The notes: generated by a model not told the origin, from the letters alone. Counted from the first letter of the stretch, positions 19,088 through 28,851 are shown. The stretch is DNA of 64,000 bases from an uncultured Ruminococcus sp. (GCA_947627445.1 CANQWA010000005.1:19626-83625); one strand, 5' to 3'. Program-made: numbers and translations.

Positions 19088-21418
19088 CTAATCGTTGACC
19101 TCACCGGCAACCAATGTCAATGTCACAGAAGTGCCCTTCTGCACCTGTGTTCCCTCAGCCACAGACTGATACTGCACCAGTGCACCCGAACTGCTTGCTG
19201 AAGCACCCACTACCGCATAATTCAGCCCATAGTAAGATAGCGTCTCATTTGCCTGTGACAGGGTCATACCGATGAGTGCAGGCATCTTCACCAGATCACG
19301 TGTCATATTATCCTCGGTATACAGGATCACCTTACAGCCCTTTGCAACCGTCGTACCTGTGGTGGGCGACTGTGCCTTAACAGCCGTTCCCTCCCCCACG
19401 ATTTCATAGGTCAGTCCCAGTTCTTCCAGAGAAGCCTTGGCACTGTTCAGAGAAGCATCCTGAAGCAGCGGAACAGAAACATTCATCTCCGCATATTCCT
19501 CTTCCGTATAAGACGGATAATAGCCCAGATGAGGCAGGATATTCTCCATGATCTCTCTGGCATAAGGTACAACAACATCAGAGCCGTAGTAGCCGATCTC
19601 CGGATTGGGATAATCCGCCTGAATCAACATGATCACTTCCGGATCATCTGCCGGTGCAAAGCAGCAGTAAGACGAAACATAGTCATCTTCGATTGCCGTA
19701 TTACGAAGCTCCGCCGTACCGGATTTGCCGCCGATGCGATAGCCCTGAATGTAGACATTGTGAGAAGGATTGTTATTGACAACCGCTTCCAGCTGTTCCC
19801 GAACCGTCTTTGAGGTTTCCTCTGAAACCACCTGCCGCTTGACTTCTACGCTGTTTTGCAGCACGGTATTGCCATAGCAGTCCACAATGTGATCGACCAC
19901 ATAAGGCGTCACCAGATTGCCGCCGTTGATTGCTGCAGAATAAGCAGTGATCAGTTCTAAGGTGCTCAGCTCATTGGTCTGACCGAAGGCACTGGATGCC
20001 AGGTCAACCTTGTTCATATTTTCCAACTCGACATAGACACCAGAAACCTCGCCCGGCAGATCAATACCGGTTCGTTCCGTCAGTCCAAAGCCCTTGAAAT
20101 AATAGGAAAAACGCTCGCCGCCCAGCCGCAGACCGATCTCCATAAAGGCGGGGTTGCAGGAATTGGTCAGTGCCTGTGTAAAGTTCTGCGAACCGTGACC
20201 GGTTCTCTTGGAGCAACCGATCTCTGCGTCCACTACCTGTAAAAACCCCTGACAGAAAAATCTGTCTGTATCCAGATCAACCAAATCCTCTTCAAAAGCG
20301 GAGGCAGTTGTCACGATCTTGAATGTGGAACCGGGAGGATTAATCTCACCGATTGCCTTGTTGCGCCACTGCTTTTCCCGTGCCTCCAAATAAGCTTCCC
20401 GGTATTCCTCCTTCGGCAGTTCTGCCAGTTCCTTGGCAGTTACCGGATCAAATATCTCAGAAGGATTATTCAGATCAAAAGAAGGATAGGTCGCCATGGC
20501 ATAGATTTCGCCGGTTTTTGGGTTCATAATGATACCCGTTGCCCGATCCTTAACCTCGTATTGCTGCACTAACTCTCCCAGACTCTTTTCCAGATAATAC
20601 TGCATGGTGGTATCCAGAGTCAGATACAGCGAAGCCCCATCCTCGGCATCATAAGTTGTCGAATACCGATAGGGCATTTCTTCACCGTTGGCAGCCTGAG
20701 CAGAGATTACTCTGCCGTCTACACCGGAGAGATAGTCATCATACTGATATTCCAGACCATACTGTCCGTCGCCGTCACCGTTGGTAAAACCGATCACCGC
20801 CGCAGCAAGCTCATTCTGCGGATAATACCGTCGTGTGGTCGCCTGTGTACCAATAAAGGAGAGATTCAGCTGATCAAAATATGCCGTCAGCTCGTCTGCC
20901 ACATCCTTTTCCACCTGAGTTTGCAGCACATAATATCTGCCCTCTTTCAGAAACGCTTCTTCTACCTCTGCGGCAGAGATCTCCAGCTTTTCGGATAAAA
21001 AAGTCGTAATGGACTCCTGAAGCTGATCCAGATTCACGATATTGGCAGCTTCTCCTCCAGATTCGCTGATTTTTTTCTCATTGGATTTCTCAATATCCTC
21101 CATCTGCTCCCGGAATAATTGGGGATCCATATAGACATCATAGACTGTTGCACTCCACGCAAGGGCTGTTCCCTCTGCATCGTAGATGGCACCCCGATTG
21201 GCGTCCAGGGTCATTGTACCAAAATGATAGTTATTTGCCAGCGCCTCATACCGCTCATTCTCCATCACAGACACCTTGAACAGATTGCCTGCTACTGCAC
21301 AGCCAAACAGCACCAGTACAATAAGAACCACCATATTGGCACGACGCTGCATCCGAGAAGGTGCAGAAAGCGGTGCTTTATCTTCTGGATAATGCTTGTA
21401 TTTACGTTTCAATCCCAT
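19088..21418 (-). CDS. spoVD: SpoVD/FtsI-type class B penicillin-binding protein with two PASTA domains
   Basis: Transpeptidase that crosslinks septal or spore-cortex peptidoglycan with the SEDS partner. 776 residues: short basic cytoplasmic tail, one membrane segment (about 30-49), PBP dimerisation domain, transpeptidase domain with the three active-site motifs STFK (in PPGSTFKI), SCN (in TNSCNPAFM) and KSG (in GGKSGTAEL), then two C-terminal PASTA repeats (about 645-705 and 710-770). Start ATG 21418 follows GGAGCGGTATA; the longer track start is unsupported. Position between ftsL and murE plus PASTA repeats fits either FtsI/PbpB or SpoVD. A weak promoter (TTGATG, 17 bases, TTATAT) may lie near 21450-21480. 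Confidence 0.88.
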   Translation of the reverse strand: MGLKRKYKHYPEDKAPLSAPSRMQRRANMVVLIVLVLFGCAVAGNLFKVSVMENERYEALANNYHFGTMTLDANRGAIYDAEGTALAWSATVYDVYMDPQLFREQMEDIEKSNEKKISESGGEAANIVNLDQLQESITTFLSEKLEISAAEVEEAFLKEGRYYVLQTQVEKDVADELTAYFDQLNLSFIGTQATTRRYYPQNELAAAVIGFTNGDGDGQYGLEYQYDDYLSGVDGRVISAQAANGEEMPYRYSTTYDAEDGASLYLTLDTTMQYYLEKSLGELVQQYEVKDRATGIIMNPKTGEIYAMATYPSFDLNNPSEIFDPVTAKELAELPKEEYREAYLEAREKQWRNKAIGEINPPGSTFKIVTTASAFEEDLVDLDTDRFFCQGFLQVVDAEIGCSKRTGHGSQNFTQALTNSCNPAFMEIGLRLGGERFSYYFKGFGLTERTGIDLPGEVSGVYVELENMNKVDLASSAFGQTNELSTLELITAYSAAINGGNLVTPYVVDHIVDCYGNTVLQNSVEVKRQVVSEETSKTVREQLEAVVNNNPSHNVYIQGYRIGGKSGTAELRNTAIEDDYVSSYCCFAPADDPEVIMLIQADYPNPEIGYYGSDVVVPYAREIMENILPHLGYYPSYTEEEYAEMNVSVPLLQDASLNSAKASLEELGLTYEIVGEGTAVKAQSPTTGTTVAKGCKVILYTEDNMTRDLVKMPALIGMTLSQANETLSYYGLNYAVVGASASSSGALVQYQSVAEGTQVQKGTSVTLTLVAGEVND

Positions 21419-21798
21419 TATACCGCTCCTCCTTTTTCGGCGCCTGTTTCTACATATTTCGATATAATAGAAGCAGGCGGGAAACATCAATGATTACCCC
21501 GCCTGTTAAACCGCCGTATACCGGCGGGAATATTCGATTTTGCGGCAGTTCATGACGCATGCCGCAAAATACACGTGTATTGGACGAAGCAGCATCTGCG
21601 TGAGATGGCTATCTGTCCAATAGCCTCATTTGTCACCACGACAAAGGCATACTCTCATCCGAACCCGAATAATTGCTCAGTTCTTTTGTATCTATATACT
21701 AACGGCGTTTTTTTCTATCTTTCGCAAATGCGATCGCCGATAGCAGCAATAATAATTGTTGGGAGAATCTCCGTTTCACTATCCTCATTCTATGCGGC
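21419..21798 (-). other. Structured 380-base gap inside the dcw cluster
   Basis: No ORF has coding support here. On the minus strand, after ftsL, one reads: a long-range pairing ATTGGAC / GTCCAAT (about 21580-21624), then a perfect 11-bp stem ATTTTGCGGCA / TGCCGCAAAAT (21537-21570), a CCGCCGGTATACGGCGG palindrome and an AGGCGGG / CCCGCCT pair (about 21475-21505). The first stems could end the mraZ-rsmH-ftsL transcript; whether the whole is a regulatory RNA is unknown. Confidence 0.5.
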
Positions 21799-22242
21799 TT
21801 ATCCCTTGAGATATGCCACAATGTCCTCAAACTTTCGTTTGATCTTCACAAAGATATTCTGTTCTCCGTCTTCGATGACAACTTCATCTTCTAATTGGAT
21901 TTGCAGATACTGAATCTGGGATTTGTCTAATTGCTGAAGTCCCAGACGATCCTCTGCATATTCTTTGATATTACTGATGGAGGCTTTTCCCTCCAGCTCT
22001 GTCTGCATCCGCACATTCTCGCTGCGCAATATATTCAGTTCAGACGTGGCAGCGGAGATCTCATTGTAGATCTCATTCTGCTGCACATAGCTGTTGATCA
22101 CCACACTGAACAGCAGAAGTGCCAGCACACCGACCAGAACGATCTTAAAGGCTATGCCTTGTCTGGAAGGATCAAACCGAAACACAAAGATACCCGTTGA
22201 CGGAATCTTATCTGCCGGGGTCTGCTCCAAATCTTGTTTCAT
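21799..22242 (-). CDS. ftsL: FtsL-like septum formation protein
   Basis: Small bitopic divisome protein. 147 residues: cytoplasmic N-terminus, one membrane segment (about 32-52, FKIVLVGVLALLLFSVVI), then an extracellular leucine-zipper coiled coil (NEIYNEISAATSELNILRSE and on) ending in EYAEDRLGLQQLDKSQIQYL, the pattern of FtsL/DivIC. Start ATG 22242 lies 4 bases after the rsmH stop, with GGAG about 11 bases upstream. The acidic/basic C-terminal tail is longer than usual. Sequence is poorly conserved in this family, so the call rests on topology and position. Confidence 0.82.
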   Translation of the reverse strand: MKQDLEQTPADKIPSTGIFVFRFDPSRQGIAFKIVLVGVLALLLFSVVINSYVQQNEIYNEISAATSELNILRSENVRMQTELEGKASISNIKEYAEDRLGLQQLDKSQIQYLQIQLEDEVVIEDGEQNIFVKIKRKFEDIVAYLKG

Positions 22243-22246
22243 TTGC

Positions 22247-23173
22247 TCAGCAGCTCCTTTCCAGAACACGCAGCTTTGCACTGTGGCTGCGCCTATTTTG
22301 CACAAGTTCTGCATCGGATGCAGTAATAGGCTTTCGACAGATCAGTTTCGCCTGAGGCGTTCTGCCGCAGACACATTGCGGAAAATCCGGGGGACAAATA
22401 CACCCCTGACACCAAGCCGCAAACTGCCTCTTGACCATACGGTCTTCCAGTGAATGAAAAGTAATAACAGCCAGCCGGCCTCCGGGTTTCAGTACAGAAA
22501 ACGCCGCCTGCAATCCTTTTTCCAGATGTTCAAACTCGCCGTTAACGGCGATGCGAATTGCCTGAAATGATTTCTTGCAAGGATTTTTGCTCCGGCGAAC
22601 CTTTGCCGGTACGCTGCTTTTGATCAGCTCTGCCAATTCTAACGTGGTGTGAATGGGCTGCGTTTGACGCACTTCCACGATCCGCCGCGCAATACTTCTG
22701 GCATAGCTTTCTTCCCCATAGGTATATAAGATACGAGACAGTTCCTGTTCCGATGCCGTATTCACCAGTTCCTCGGCTGTCATACCCATTCGACTCATAC
22801 GCATGTCCAACGGTGCATCCTCATGATAGGAAAAGCCTCGGGAGCCTTCGTCCAATTGATAGGAAGAAACACCCAAATCCAGCAGCACACCATCTACAGC
22901 AAAAATGCCCATTTTTGCAAGCACCGACTGCATTTTATCATAATTACTGTGTACCACTGTTGCAGGATATCCCTTCAGCCGCTGGGTTGCGGCACGCACT
23001 GCATCTGGGTCACGGTCAAAGCCAATAAGGCGACCGCCCCCTGTCAATTGTTTTGCAATTTCAATGGAATGACCAGCGCCGCCAACCGTTCCGTCTGCAT
23101 AGATGCCGTCCGGTTGAATCTGTAATCCATCCAGTACCTCCTGAAGCAGCACGGGAATATGCACAAATTCCAT
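22247..23173 (-). CDS. rsmH: RsmH, 16S rRNA (cytosine1402-N4)-methyltransferase
   Basis: Methylates C1402 in the 16S rRNA decoding centre. MraW signature blocks: EFVHIPVLLQEVLDGL at the N-terminus, DGTVGGAGHS as the SAM-binding loop, GVLLDLGVSSYQLDEGSRGFSY, and C-terminal FHSLEDRMVKRQF. 308 residues, full length. Second gene of the dcw cluster, 12 bases after mraZ. Confidence 0.95.
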   Translation of the reverse strand: MEFVHIPVLLQEVLDGLQIQPDGIYADGTVGGAGHSIEIAKQLTGGGRLIGFDRDPDAVRAATQRLKGYPATVVHSNYDKMQSVLAKMGIFAVDGVLLDLGVSSYQLDEGSRGFSYHEDAPLDMRMSRMGMTAEELVNTASEQELSRILYTYGEESYARSIARRIVEVRQTQPIHTTLELAELIKSSVPAKVRRSKNPCKKSFQAIRIAVNGEFEHLEKGLQAAFSVLKPGGRLAVITFHSLEDRMVKRQFAAWCQGCICPPDFPQCVCGRTPQAKLICRKPITASDAELVQNRRSHSAKLRVLERSC

Positions 23174-23185
23174 CGCAGCCTCCTG

Positions 23186-23602
23186 CTAAAAGCCTGCTTC
23201 CGTCAGAACATCCCGCATATCTTCCGGCTTGAGGGAAGCATTCATTTCTTCCCAGCGGGACTTGTCCCAGATTTCAGCTTTGTTATGTGCGCCAATCACC
23301 ACAACGTCCTTTTCCAAACCGGCAAAGGCACGCAGATCCTGAGGCAGAAGCACACGTCCCTGCTTATCCGGTACAAGTTCACCAGCGCCGGAGAAAAGCC
23401 AGCGCTTTACCTGACCTCCCCTGGACTCTGGAATAGATGCAATCTTTGCAGAAAGCCGATCCCATTCCTCCTGGGAATACACGGTCAAACATATCTGATC
23501 CAAACTTTTGGTCACATAAAAAGATGATCCGAGGATCTCACGGAGCTTGGTGGGAAAATTCAGGCGACCCTTGGTATCGATATTATGATGAAACGTACCC
23601 AT
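23186..23602 (-). CDS. mraZ: MraZ, transcriptional regulator of dcw
   Basis: DNA-binding protein of the SpoVT/AbrB-like fold that in other bacteria represses its own dcw operon. Two MraZ repeats are visible: HHNIDTKGRLNFPTKLREIL and, later, DKQGRVLLPQDLRAFAGLEKDVVVIG. I start at ATG 23602 (MGTFHHNID) to match the family N-terminus; the ribosome site there is poor, so an upstream TTG start is possible. 138 residues. First gene after the strong promoter at 23712-23740. Confidence 0.93.
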   Translation of the reverse strand: MGTFHHNIDTKGRLNFPTKLREILGSSFYVTKSLDQICLTVYSQEEWDRLSAKIASIPESRGGQVKRWLFSGAGELVPDKQGRVLLPQDLRAFAGLEKDVVVIGAHNKAEIWDKSRWEEMNASLKPEDMRDVLTEAGF

Positions 23603-23711
23603 AAGGGAAGCCAATGATCTTCGCCGCCTTTCCGTCAAAAATGCGGCACGACACATTTACCCACAAAGCAACATTGTGTCTCCACTTTTCACCGCTACAA
23701 TTGATATTTCT

Positions 23712-23740
23712 ATTATACATTATCTGATTAGAAAAATCAA
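23712..23740 (-). promoter_or_regulatory. Promoter of the dcw cluster (mraZ)
   Basis: Minus strand TTGATT, 17 bases, TATAAT, with a leader of roughly 100 bases before mraZ. The leader contains AGTGG-like text (TGTAGCGGTGAAAAG and GGAGACACAATG) where MraZ boxes would be expected, but I cannot identify a clear repeat. Confidence 0.8.
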
Positions 23741-23803
23741 GGCTCTGAGAGAGAAAAAACGGTAGAATTATGTCCGAATTTTTTTCCACTTTTTGTACGC
23801 ATT

Positions 23804-23882
23804 CTACAATTTCACAGAGAAAATCTCATTTTTTCCGCAGTGGGGAAAAATGGGGCAGAAAAATAATGCGATGAAATTGTAG
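23804..23882 (+). promoter_or_regulatory. Long inverted repeat ahead of a small ORF
   Basis: A perfect 11-bp inverted repeat (CTACAATTTCA at 23804-23814, TGAAATTGTAG at 23872-23882) encloses an inner TTTTTCC / GGAAAAA stem. The second arm ends at the start of the ribosome site AGGGAGGAGG, so folding could affect initiation at 23894-23900. Confidence 0.55.
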
Positions 23883-23893
23883 GGAGGAGGAAT

Positions 23894-24040
23894 GTGGTGG
23901 TGAAAGATACCTGCCACTGTTCGGAAGAAATTCCCTCCATCCAAATCAGAAAAAAGCCTGACGCACATCAAGATCGCCGCTCACACAAACAGATTCTTTC
24001 TGCCATGCACATCAAAAAATTCGCCCTCCATGCGGCTTGA
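23894..24040 (+). CDS. Small basic ORF of unknown function (48 aa)
   Basis: Too short for the supplied track. Three in-frame GTG codons (23894, 23897, 23900) follow GGGAGGAGG, an excellent ribosome site. The predicted peptide begins VVVKDTCHCSEEIPS and is rich in His, Lys and Arg, with no membrane segment. The stop codon lies in the loop of a terminator hairpin (24022-24049). A structured leader, strong ribosome site and terminator together suggest a real small transcript, but I recognise no family and see no strong promoter. Confidence 0.4.
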   Translation: MVVKDTCHCSEEIPSIQIRKKPDAHQDRRSHKQILSAMHIKKFALHAA

Positions 24041-24057
24041 TGGAGGGCGTTCTTGTT
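24022..24057 (+). terminator. Terminator overlapping the small ORF's stop
   Basis: Perfect 9-bp stem CGCCCTCCA / TGGAGGGCG with a 10-base loop, followed by TTCTTGTTGTTG. Confidence 0.7.
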
Positions 24058-24092
24058 GTTGTTTGGTATGGTCTATGTGTTTTTGGATAAAC

Positions 24093-24125
24093 TGAGGGCG
24101 AACCGGTGTATACGGCTCGCCCTCA
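24093..24125 (-). terminator. Terminator of tuf
   Basis: Perfect 9-bp stem TGAGGGCGA / TCGCCCTCA with internal pairing in the loop. The minus-strand tail is GTTTATCC, so the T-run is weak. It begins about 33 bases after the tuf stop. Confidence 0.65.
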
Positions 24126-24157
24126 TCATGCATTTGCCCGCAGGCAGAAAGCATCAA

Positions 24158-25357
24158 TTATTCGTTGATAGCAGTTACAACGCCGGAACCTACAGTTCTG
24201 CCGCCCTCACGGATAGCAAAACGCAGACCCTCTTCGATAGCGATCGGAGAGATCAGTTCAACGTCCATCTCTACGTTATCGCCAGGTGTGCACATTTCAA
24301 CATCAGCCGGCAAACTGATAATACCGGTAACATCTGTTGTTCTGAAATAGAACTGCGGTCTGTAGTTGTTAAAGAACGGTGTGTGACGGCCGCCCTCTTC
24401 CTTCTTCAGAACATAAACCTGACCCTTGAACTTGGTGTGCGGGTGAATAGAACCCGGCTTGCACAGTACCTGACCACGCTCTACCTGATCACGTGTAATA
24501 CCACGGAGCAGTGCACCAACGTTATCACCAGCCTCTGCAAAGTCCAGAGACTTACGGAACATTTCCAGACCGGTAACAACGGTGTTCAGGTTTTCGTCAG
24601 ACAAACCAACGATCTCAACAGGCTCGTTCACATTCAGCTTTCCGCGCTCTACACGGCCGGTAACAACGGTACCACGGCCAGAGATGGTCATTGTATCCTC
24701 GATCGGCATCAGGAACGGCTTTGCATCGTCACGCTCAGGAGTCGGAATATACTCGTCAACAGCGTTCATCAATTCAATAATAGGCTTGTAAGCTTCGTTT
24801 GTAAGGTCATCCGGAGCTTCCAGAGCAGCCAGAGCAGAACCAGTGATGATCGGAATATCATCACCCGGGAACTCGTACTCGCTCAAAGTCTCACGGATAT
24901 CCATCTCAACCAGTTCCAGCAGCTCAGGATCGTCTACCTGGTCTGCCTTGTTCATGAACACAACGATTGCCGGCACACCTACCTGACGAGCCAGCAGGAT
25001 GTGCTCCTTTGTCTGAGCCATCGGACCGTCAGAAGCAGCAACTACCAGGATAGCGCCATCCATCTGAGCTGCACCAGTGATCATATTCTTTACATAGTCA
25101 GCATGTCCGGGGCAGTCAACGTGTGCATAGTGACGTTTGTCTGTCTCATACTCAACGTGAGCGGTGTTAATTGTGATACCACGCTCTCTCTCCTCCGGAG
25201 CCTTATCGATCATATCGTAAGCCTCATACTGTGCCTGACCCTTCATAGCCAGAGTCTTTGTGATAGCAGCAGTCAGAGTGGTTTTACCGTGGTCAACGTG
25301 ACCGATGGTACCGATGTTTACGTGGGGCTTGTTTCTTTCAAATTTAGCCTTTGCCAT
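24158..25357 (-). CDS. tuf: Elongation factor Tu
   Basis: GTPase that carries aminoacyl-tRNA to the ribosome. 399 residues with P-loop [10 protein letters not shown], switch region [29 protein letters not shown] and MNKADQVDD (NKxD). Start ATG 25357 ([10 protein letters not shown]) follows GAGGAGGAACATTCCA. Last gene of the str operon, with an additional promoter of its own. A 442-codon plus-strand ORF over the same span is a shadow. Confidence 0.98.
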   Translation of the reverse strand: MAKAKFERNKPHVNIGTIGHVDHGKTTLTAAITKTLAMKGQAQYEAYDMIDKAPEERERGITINTAHVEYETDKRHYAHVDCPGHADYVKNMITGAAQMDGAILVVAASDGPMAQTKEHILLARQVGVPAIVVFMNKADQVDDPELLELVEMDIRETLSEYEFPGDDIPIITGSALAALEAPDDLTNEAYKPIIELMNAVDEYIPTPERDDAKPFLMPIEDTMTISGRGTVVTGRVERGKLNVNEPVEIVGLSDENLNTVVTGLEMFRKSLDFAEAGDNVGALLRGITRDQVERGQVLCKPGSIHPHTKFKGQVYVLKKEEGGRHTPFFNNYRPQFYFRTTDVTGIISLPADVEMCTPGDNVEMDVELISPIAIEEGLRFAIREGGRTVGSGVVTAINE

Positions 25358-25416
25358 TGGAATGTTCCTCCTCAATTATAAAATTCTGAGTGTTCACTTC
25401 AAAAAGTGTCACACTT

Positions 25417-25445
25417 ATTGTACCAGATTTCAAAAGAAAATGCAA
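25417..25445 (-). promoter_or_regulatory. Internal promoter for tuf
   Basis: Minus strand TTGCAT, 17 bases, TACAAT, in the fusA-tuf gap. Confidence 0.7.
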
Positions 25446-25484
25446 GTCTTTTTTGGAAAAATCATCAATTTTTCAAAAAAATTC

Positions 25485-27560
25485 TTACTTTTTTCTGTCA
25501 GACATGATTTTTTCTGCGATATTCTTCGGAACTTCCTGATAACTATGGGGTTCCATGGTATACTGACCACGTCCCTGTGTGTTGGAACGCAGATCGCTTG
25601 TATAGCCGAACATCTCAGACAACGGTACCAGCGCATCTACCTGTACAGATCCGGTACGGGCTTCCTGACCCTGGATCTGACCGCGGCGAGAGCTAAGGTC
25701 GCCGATAACTGTACCGGTATAATCGTCCGGAACAGTAACAGAAACCTTCATGATCGGTTCCATCAGAATGGCATTTGCCTTTTTCATTGCCTCCTTGAAG
25801 GCGATAGAACCTGCGATCTTAAATGCCATTTCGGAGGAGTCAACTTCGTGATAAGAACCATCATACAGTTCTACCTTGACGTCAACAACCTCATAACCAG
25901 CAAGAATGCCAGCTTGCATAGCGCCGCGGATACCAGCATCGACTGCCGGGATATATTCCTTCGGAATTGCACCGCCAACAACCTTGTTGGTGAATTCGTA
26001 GCCCTTACCGGATTCGTTTGGCTCAACACGGATCTTGACGTGACCGTACTGACCAGAACCACCGGACTGCTTCTTATATTTGTAGTCCACATCGGCATTG
26101 CCCTTGATGGTTTCCTTATAGGATACCTGGGGCGCACCAACGTTAGCCTCTACTTTGAATTCACGAAGCAGACGATCTACGATGATGTCCAGATGCAACT
26201 CACCCATGCCGGCGATAATGGTCTGACCAGTCTCTTCGTCTGTCCATGTGCGGAACGTGGGGTCTTCTTCTGCCAGCTTTGCCAGCGCTATACCCATCTT
26301 TTCCTGACCTGCCTTGGTCTTCGGCTCAATCGCCAACTGGATAACCGGCTCCGGGAATTCCATGGATTCCAGAATAACCGGGTTGCTCTCAGCACAAAGT
26401 GTATCACCTGTGGTGGTATTTTTCAGACCGATAGCAGCAGCGATATCGCCTGCATATACCGTTTCGATATCTTTTCTGTGATTGGAGTGCATCTGTACGA
26501 TACGTCCCATACGCTCCTTGTTATCCTTGGTCGCATTCAGGACGGTATCGCCGGCATTGACTGTACCGGAATATACACGGAAGAAGCACAGCTTACCGAT
26601 AAACGGGTCAGTTGCAATCTTGAATGCCAGTGCGGAAAACGGCTCTTCATCCGAAGAATGACGCACGGTTTCCTCCCCGGTATCCGGATTAACGCCCTTG
26701 ATTGCCGGAACATCCAGCGGAGAAGGCATATAATCCACAACGGCATCCAGCATTTTCTGTACGCCCTTATTCCGATAAGAAGTACCACAGACTACCGGAA
26801 CCATGGTGTTGGCGATGGTGGACTTACGGATGCAAGCCTTGATCTCATCAATGGTGATCTCCTCATCATTAAAGAACTTCTCCATCAGCTCGTCATCCTG
26901 TTCAGCCACATGCTCCATCAGGTTCTGACGGTATTCTTCAGCCTTTTCCTTCATATCATCCGGAATTTCTTCTACACGGATATCCTTACCCAGGTCATCA
27001 TAATAGATATAAGCCTTCATCTCAACCAGATCGATGATACCCTTAAAGTCATCCTCAGCACCGATGGGCAACTGGATTGGAACAGCATTACACTTCAGTC
27101 TGTCCAGCATCATATCTACGACATGGTAAAAATCCGCACCCATGATGTCCATCTTGTTGACATAAGCCATACGAGGAACCTGATATTTATCCGCCTGACG
27201 CCATACCGTCTCAGACTGGGGTTCAACGCCGCCCTTTGCGCAAAATACGGTAACAGAACCATCCAGCACACGAAGAGAACGCTCTACCTCAACGGTAAAG
27301 TCTACGTGTCCCGGTGTATCAATGATATTGATTCTGTGCCCAGCCCAGTAAGCTGTGGTGGCTGCAGAAGTAATCGTGATACCACGTTCCTGCTCCTGAG
27401 CCATCCAGTCCATGGTAGCGGCACCCTCATGGGTTTCGCCGATCTTGTGGTTGATGCCGGTATAGAACAGAATACGCTCAGTTGTCGTTGTCTTACCAGC
27501 ATCAATATGCGCCATGATGCCGATATTTCTGGTTTTTTCCAGAGAACAATCTCTTGCCAT
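25485..27560 (-). CDS. fusA: Elongation factor G
   Basis: Translocation GTPase. 691 residues with P-loop [47 protein letters not shown] and the NKMD motif in [12 protein letters not shown], followed by the domain IV/V blocks [10 protein letters not shown] and [17 protein letters not shown] 27560 follows AGGAGGAAGATGAGCT, 18 bases after rpsG. The 757-codon plus-strand ORF here is a shadow. Confidence 0.98.
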   Translation of the reverse strand: MARDCSLEKTRNIGIMAHIDAGKTTTTERILFYTGINHKIGETHEGAATMDWMAQEQERGITITSAATTAYWAGHRINIIDTPGHVDFTVEVERSLRVLDGSVTVFCAKGGVEPQSETVWRQADKYQVPRMAYVNKMDIMGADFYHVVDMMLDRLKCNAVPIQLPIGAEDDFKGIIDLVEMKAYIYYDDLGKDIRVEEIPDDMKEKAEEYRQNLMEHVAEQDDELMEKFFNDEEITIDEIKACIRKSTIANTMVPVVCGTSYRNKGVQKMLDAVVDYMPSPLDVPAIKGVNPDTGEETVRHSSDEEPFSALAFKIATDPFIGKLCFFRVYSGTVNAGDTVLNATKDNKERMGRIVQMHSNHRKDIETVYAGDIAAAIGLKNTTTGDTLCAESNPVILESMEFPEPVIQLAIEPKTKAGQEKMGIALAKLAEEDPTFRTWTDEETGQTIIAGMGELHLDIIVDRLLREFKVEANVGAPQVSYKETIKGNADVDYKYKKQSGGSGQYGHVKIRVEPNESGKGYEFTNKVVGGAIPKEYIPAVDAGIRGAMQAGILAGYEVVDVKVELYDGSYHEVDSSEMAFKIAGSIAFKEAMKKANAILMEPIMKVSVTVPDDYTGTVIGDLSSRRGQIQGQEARTGSVQVDALVPLSEMFGYTSDLRSNTQGRGQYTMEPHSYQEVPKNIAEKIMSDRKK

Positions 27561-27578
27561 AGCTCATCTTCCTCCTGA

Positions 27579-28049
27579 TTACCAACGATAGTGAGCAAAT
27601 GCCTTATTTGCCTCAGCCATCTTGTGTGTATCATCGCGCTTCTTGCAGGCACCGCCGGTGCTGTTCAGCGCATCGAGAATCTCTCCTGCCAGACGCTCTT
27701 TCATGGTCTTTTCGTTGCGCAGTCTGGAATACTTGGTGATCCAGCGCAGACCCAGTGTCTGACGGCGTTCCGGACGGACTTCCATCGGAACCTGATAAGT
27801 CGCACCGCCCATACGGCGTGCCTTGACTTCCAGAACAGGCATTACATTTTCCATCGCCTGCTGGAACATTTCCAGGGCATCCTTGCCAGTCTTTTCAGCG
27901 ACAATATCGAATGCACCGTAAACAATCTTCTGGGCTACGCCCTTTTTGCCGTCGATCATAACGTTGTTGATCAGACGAGTCACGAGCTTGGAGTTGTAGA
28001 TCGGATCCTCCAGCACGTCACGTTTTGCGATTTTACCTCTTCTTGGCAT
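27579..28049 (-). CDS. rpsG: 30S ribosomal protein S7
   Basis: Primary 16S rRNA-binding protein that nucleates the 30S head. 156 residues: [29 protein letters not shown] at the N-terminus, [22 protein letters not shown] in the middle, NKAFAHYRW at the end. In other bacteria S7 can autoregulate the str operon by binding the intercistronic mRNA. Confidence 0.98.
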   Translation of the reverse strand: MPRRGKIAKRDVLEDPIYNSKLVTRLINNVMIDGKKGVAQKIVYGAFDIVAEKTGKDALEMFQQAMENVMPVLEVKARRMGGATYQVPMEVRPERRQTLGLRWITKYSRLRNEKTMKERLAGEILDALNSTGGACKKRDDTHKMAEANKAFAHYRW

Positions 28050-28249
28050 TTTCGCTTCCCTCCTTCACATAATGCATGAATTCACAGGTACTCGTTCGGG
28101 CGGAAACCTCCGCCGACCGTCAGGGCCAATGGAGAGGAATCAATCCGGCATCTGATGCCATCTATATCCAAATCTCCACAGTTCCCGTGGTGATCTTAAG
28201 TTATCCTGTTTTGTCCGAGCCCGAGGGCTCATGTCATCTGACCGGAATC
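28050..28249 (-). promoter_or_regulatory. 200-base rpsL-rpsG intercistronic region
   Basis: Unusually long for this gene pair. It contains two perfect small hairpins, GAGCCC / GGGCTC (about 28216-28229) and GGCGG / CCGCC (about 28098-28113). In E. coli S7 represses translation by binding the equivalent region; a similar role here is inference only. Confidence 0.4.
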
Positions 28250-28672
28250 TTACTTCTTGCCGGCCTTCGGTCTCTTGGCACCGTACTTGGAACGAGCCTG
28301 CATTCTGTTAGCAACGCCCTGTGCATCCAGAGTACCACGGATGATGTGATAACGCACACCAGGCAGATCTTTTACACGACCGCCGCGAATCAGAACTACG
28401 CTGTGTTCCTGCAGATTGTGGCCGATACCCGGAATGTAAGAAGTAACCTCATAGCCGTTTGTCAGCTTAACTCTGGCGATTTTTCTCATAGCAGAGTTCG
28501 GCTTCTTCGGTGTTGCAGTACGAACTGCTGTGCAAACGCCTCTCTTCTGCGGAGAACTCTGATTTGTGGTCACTTTCTTCTTGGCATTATAGCCCTTCTG
28601 CAGTGCCGGAGCGGTAGATTTGTACTGCTGTACCTTTCTTCCCTTCCGAACCAATTGATTAAACGTAGGCAT
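28250..28672 (-). CDS. rpsL: 30S ribosomal protein S12
   Basis: Decoding-centre protein and site of streptomycin-resistance mutations. 140 residues starting [13 protein letters not shown], with [28 protein letters not shown] and [28 protein letters not shown]. The KPNSA block carries the wild-type lysine linked to streptomycin sensitivity. ATG 28672 follows AGGAGGAAGATT. First gene of the str operon. Confidence 0.98.
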   Translation of the reverse strand: MPTFNQLVRKGRKVQQYKSTAPALQKGYNAKKKVTTNQSSPQKRGVCTAVRTATPKKPNSAMRKIARVKLTNGYEVTSYIPGIGHNLQEHSVVLIRGGRVKDLPGVRYHIIRGTLDAQGVANRMQARSKYGAKRPKAGKK

Positions 28673-28736
28673 AATCTTCCTCCTTTTCTGAAAAAAATAT
28701 CCTGCACGCCCAGACAAGGCTGACGCGTACCATAAT

Positions 28737-28765
28737 ATTATAGCTTATTCTCCCTCCTATGTCAA
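28737..28765 (-). promoter_or_regulatory. str operon promoter
   Basis: Minus strand TTGACA, 17 bases, TATAAT: a consensus promoter about 65 bases before rpsL. Confidence 0.9.
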
Positions 28766-28794
28766 TGTGTTCATGAAAAATTTACAATAAAAAA

Positions 28795-28841
28795 CACACG
28801 CTTCCAGAGGTCAGCATAGGACTGACTTCTGAAAGCGTGTG
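28795..28841 (-). terminator. Terminator downstream of the LRR-dockerin gene
   Basis: A long imperfect stem starting CACACGCTT and closing AAGCGTGTG. On the minus strand it is followed by GTTTTTTATT. It separates the secreted-protein gene from the str promoter. Confidence 0.8.
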
Positions 28842-28851
28842 GTCTATCCAT

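Noticed and set aside
25305-27578. 757-codon plus-strand ORF opposite fusA, and a 442-codon one opposite tuf (24053-25381)
   Set aside because: Antisense shadows of highly expressed, codon-biased genes. No ribosome sites, no domains; composition is typical of reverse-strand reading.
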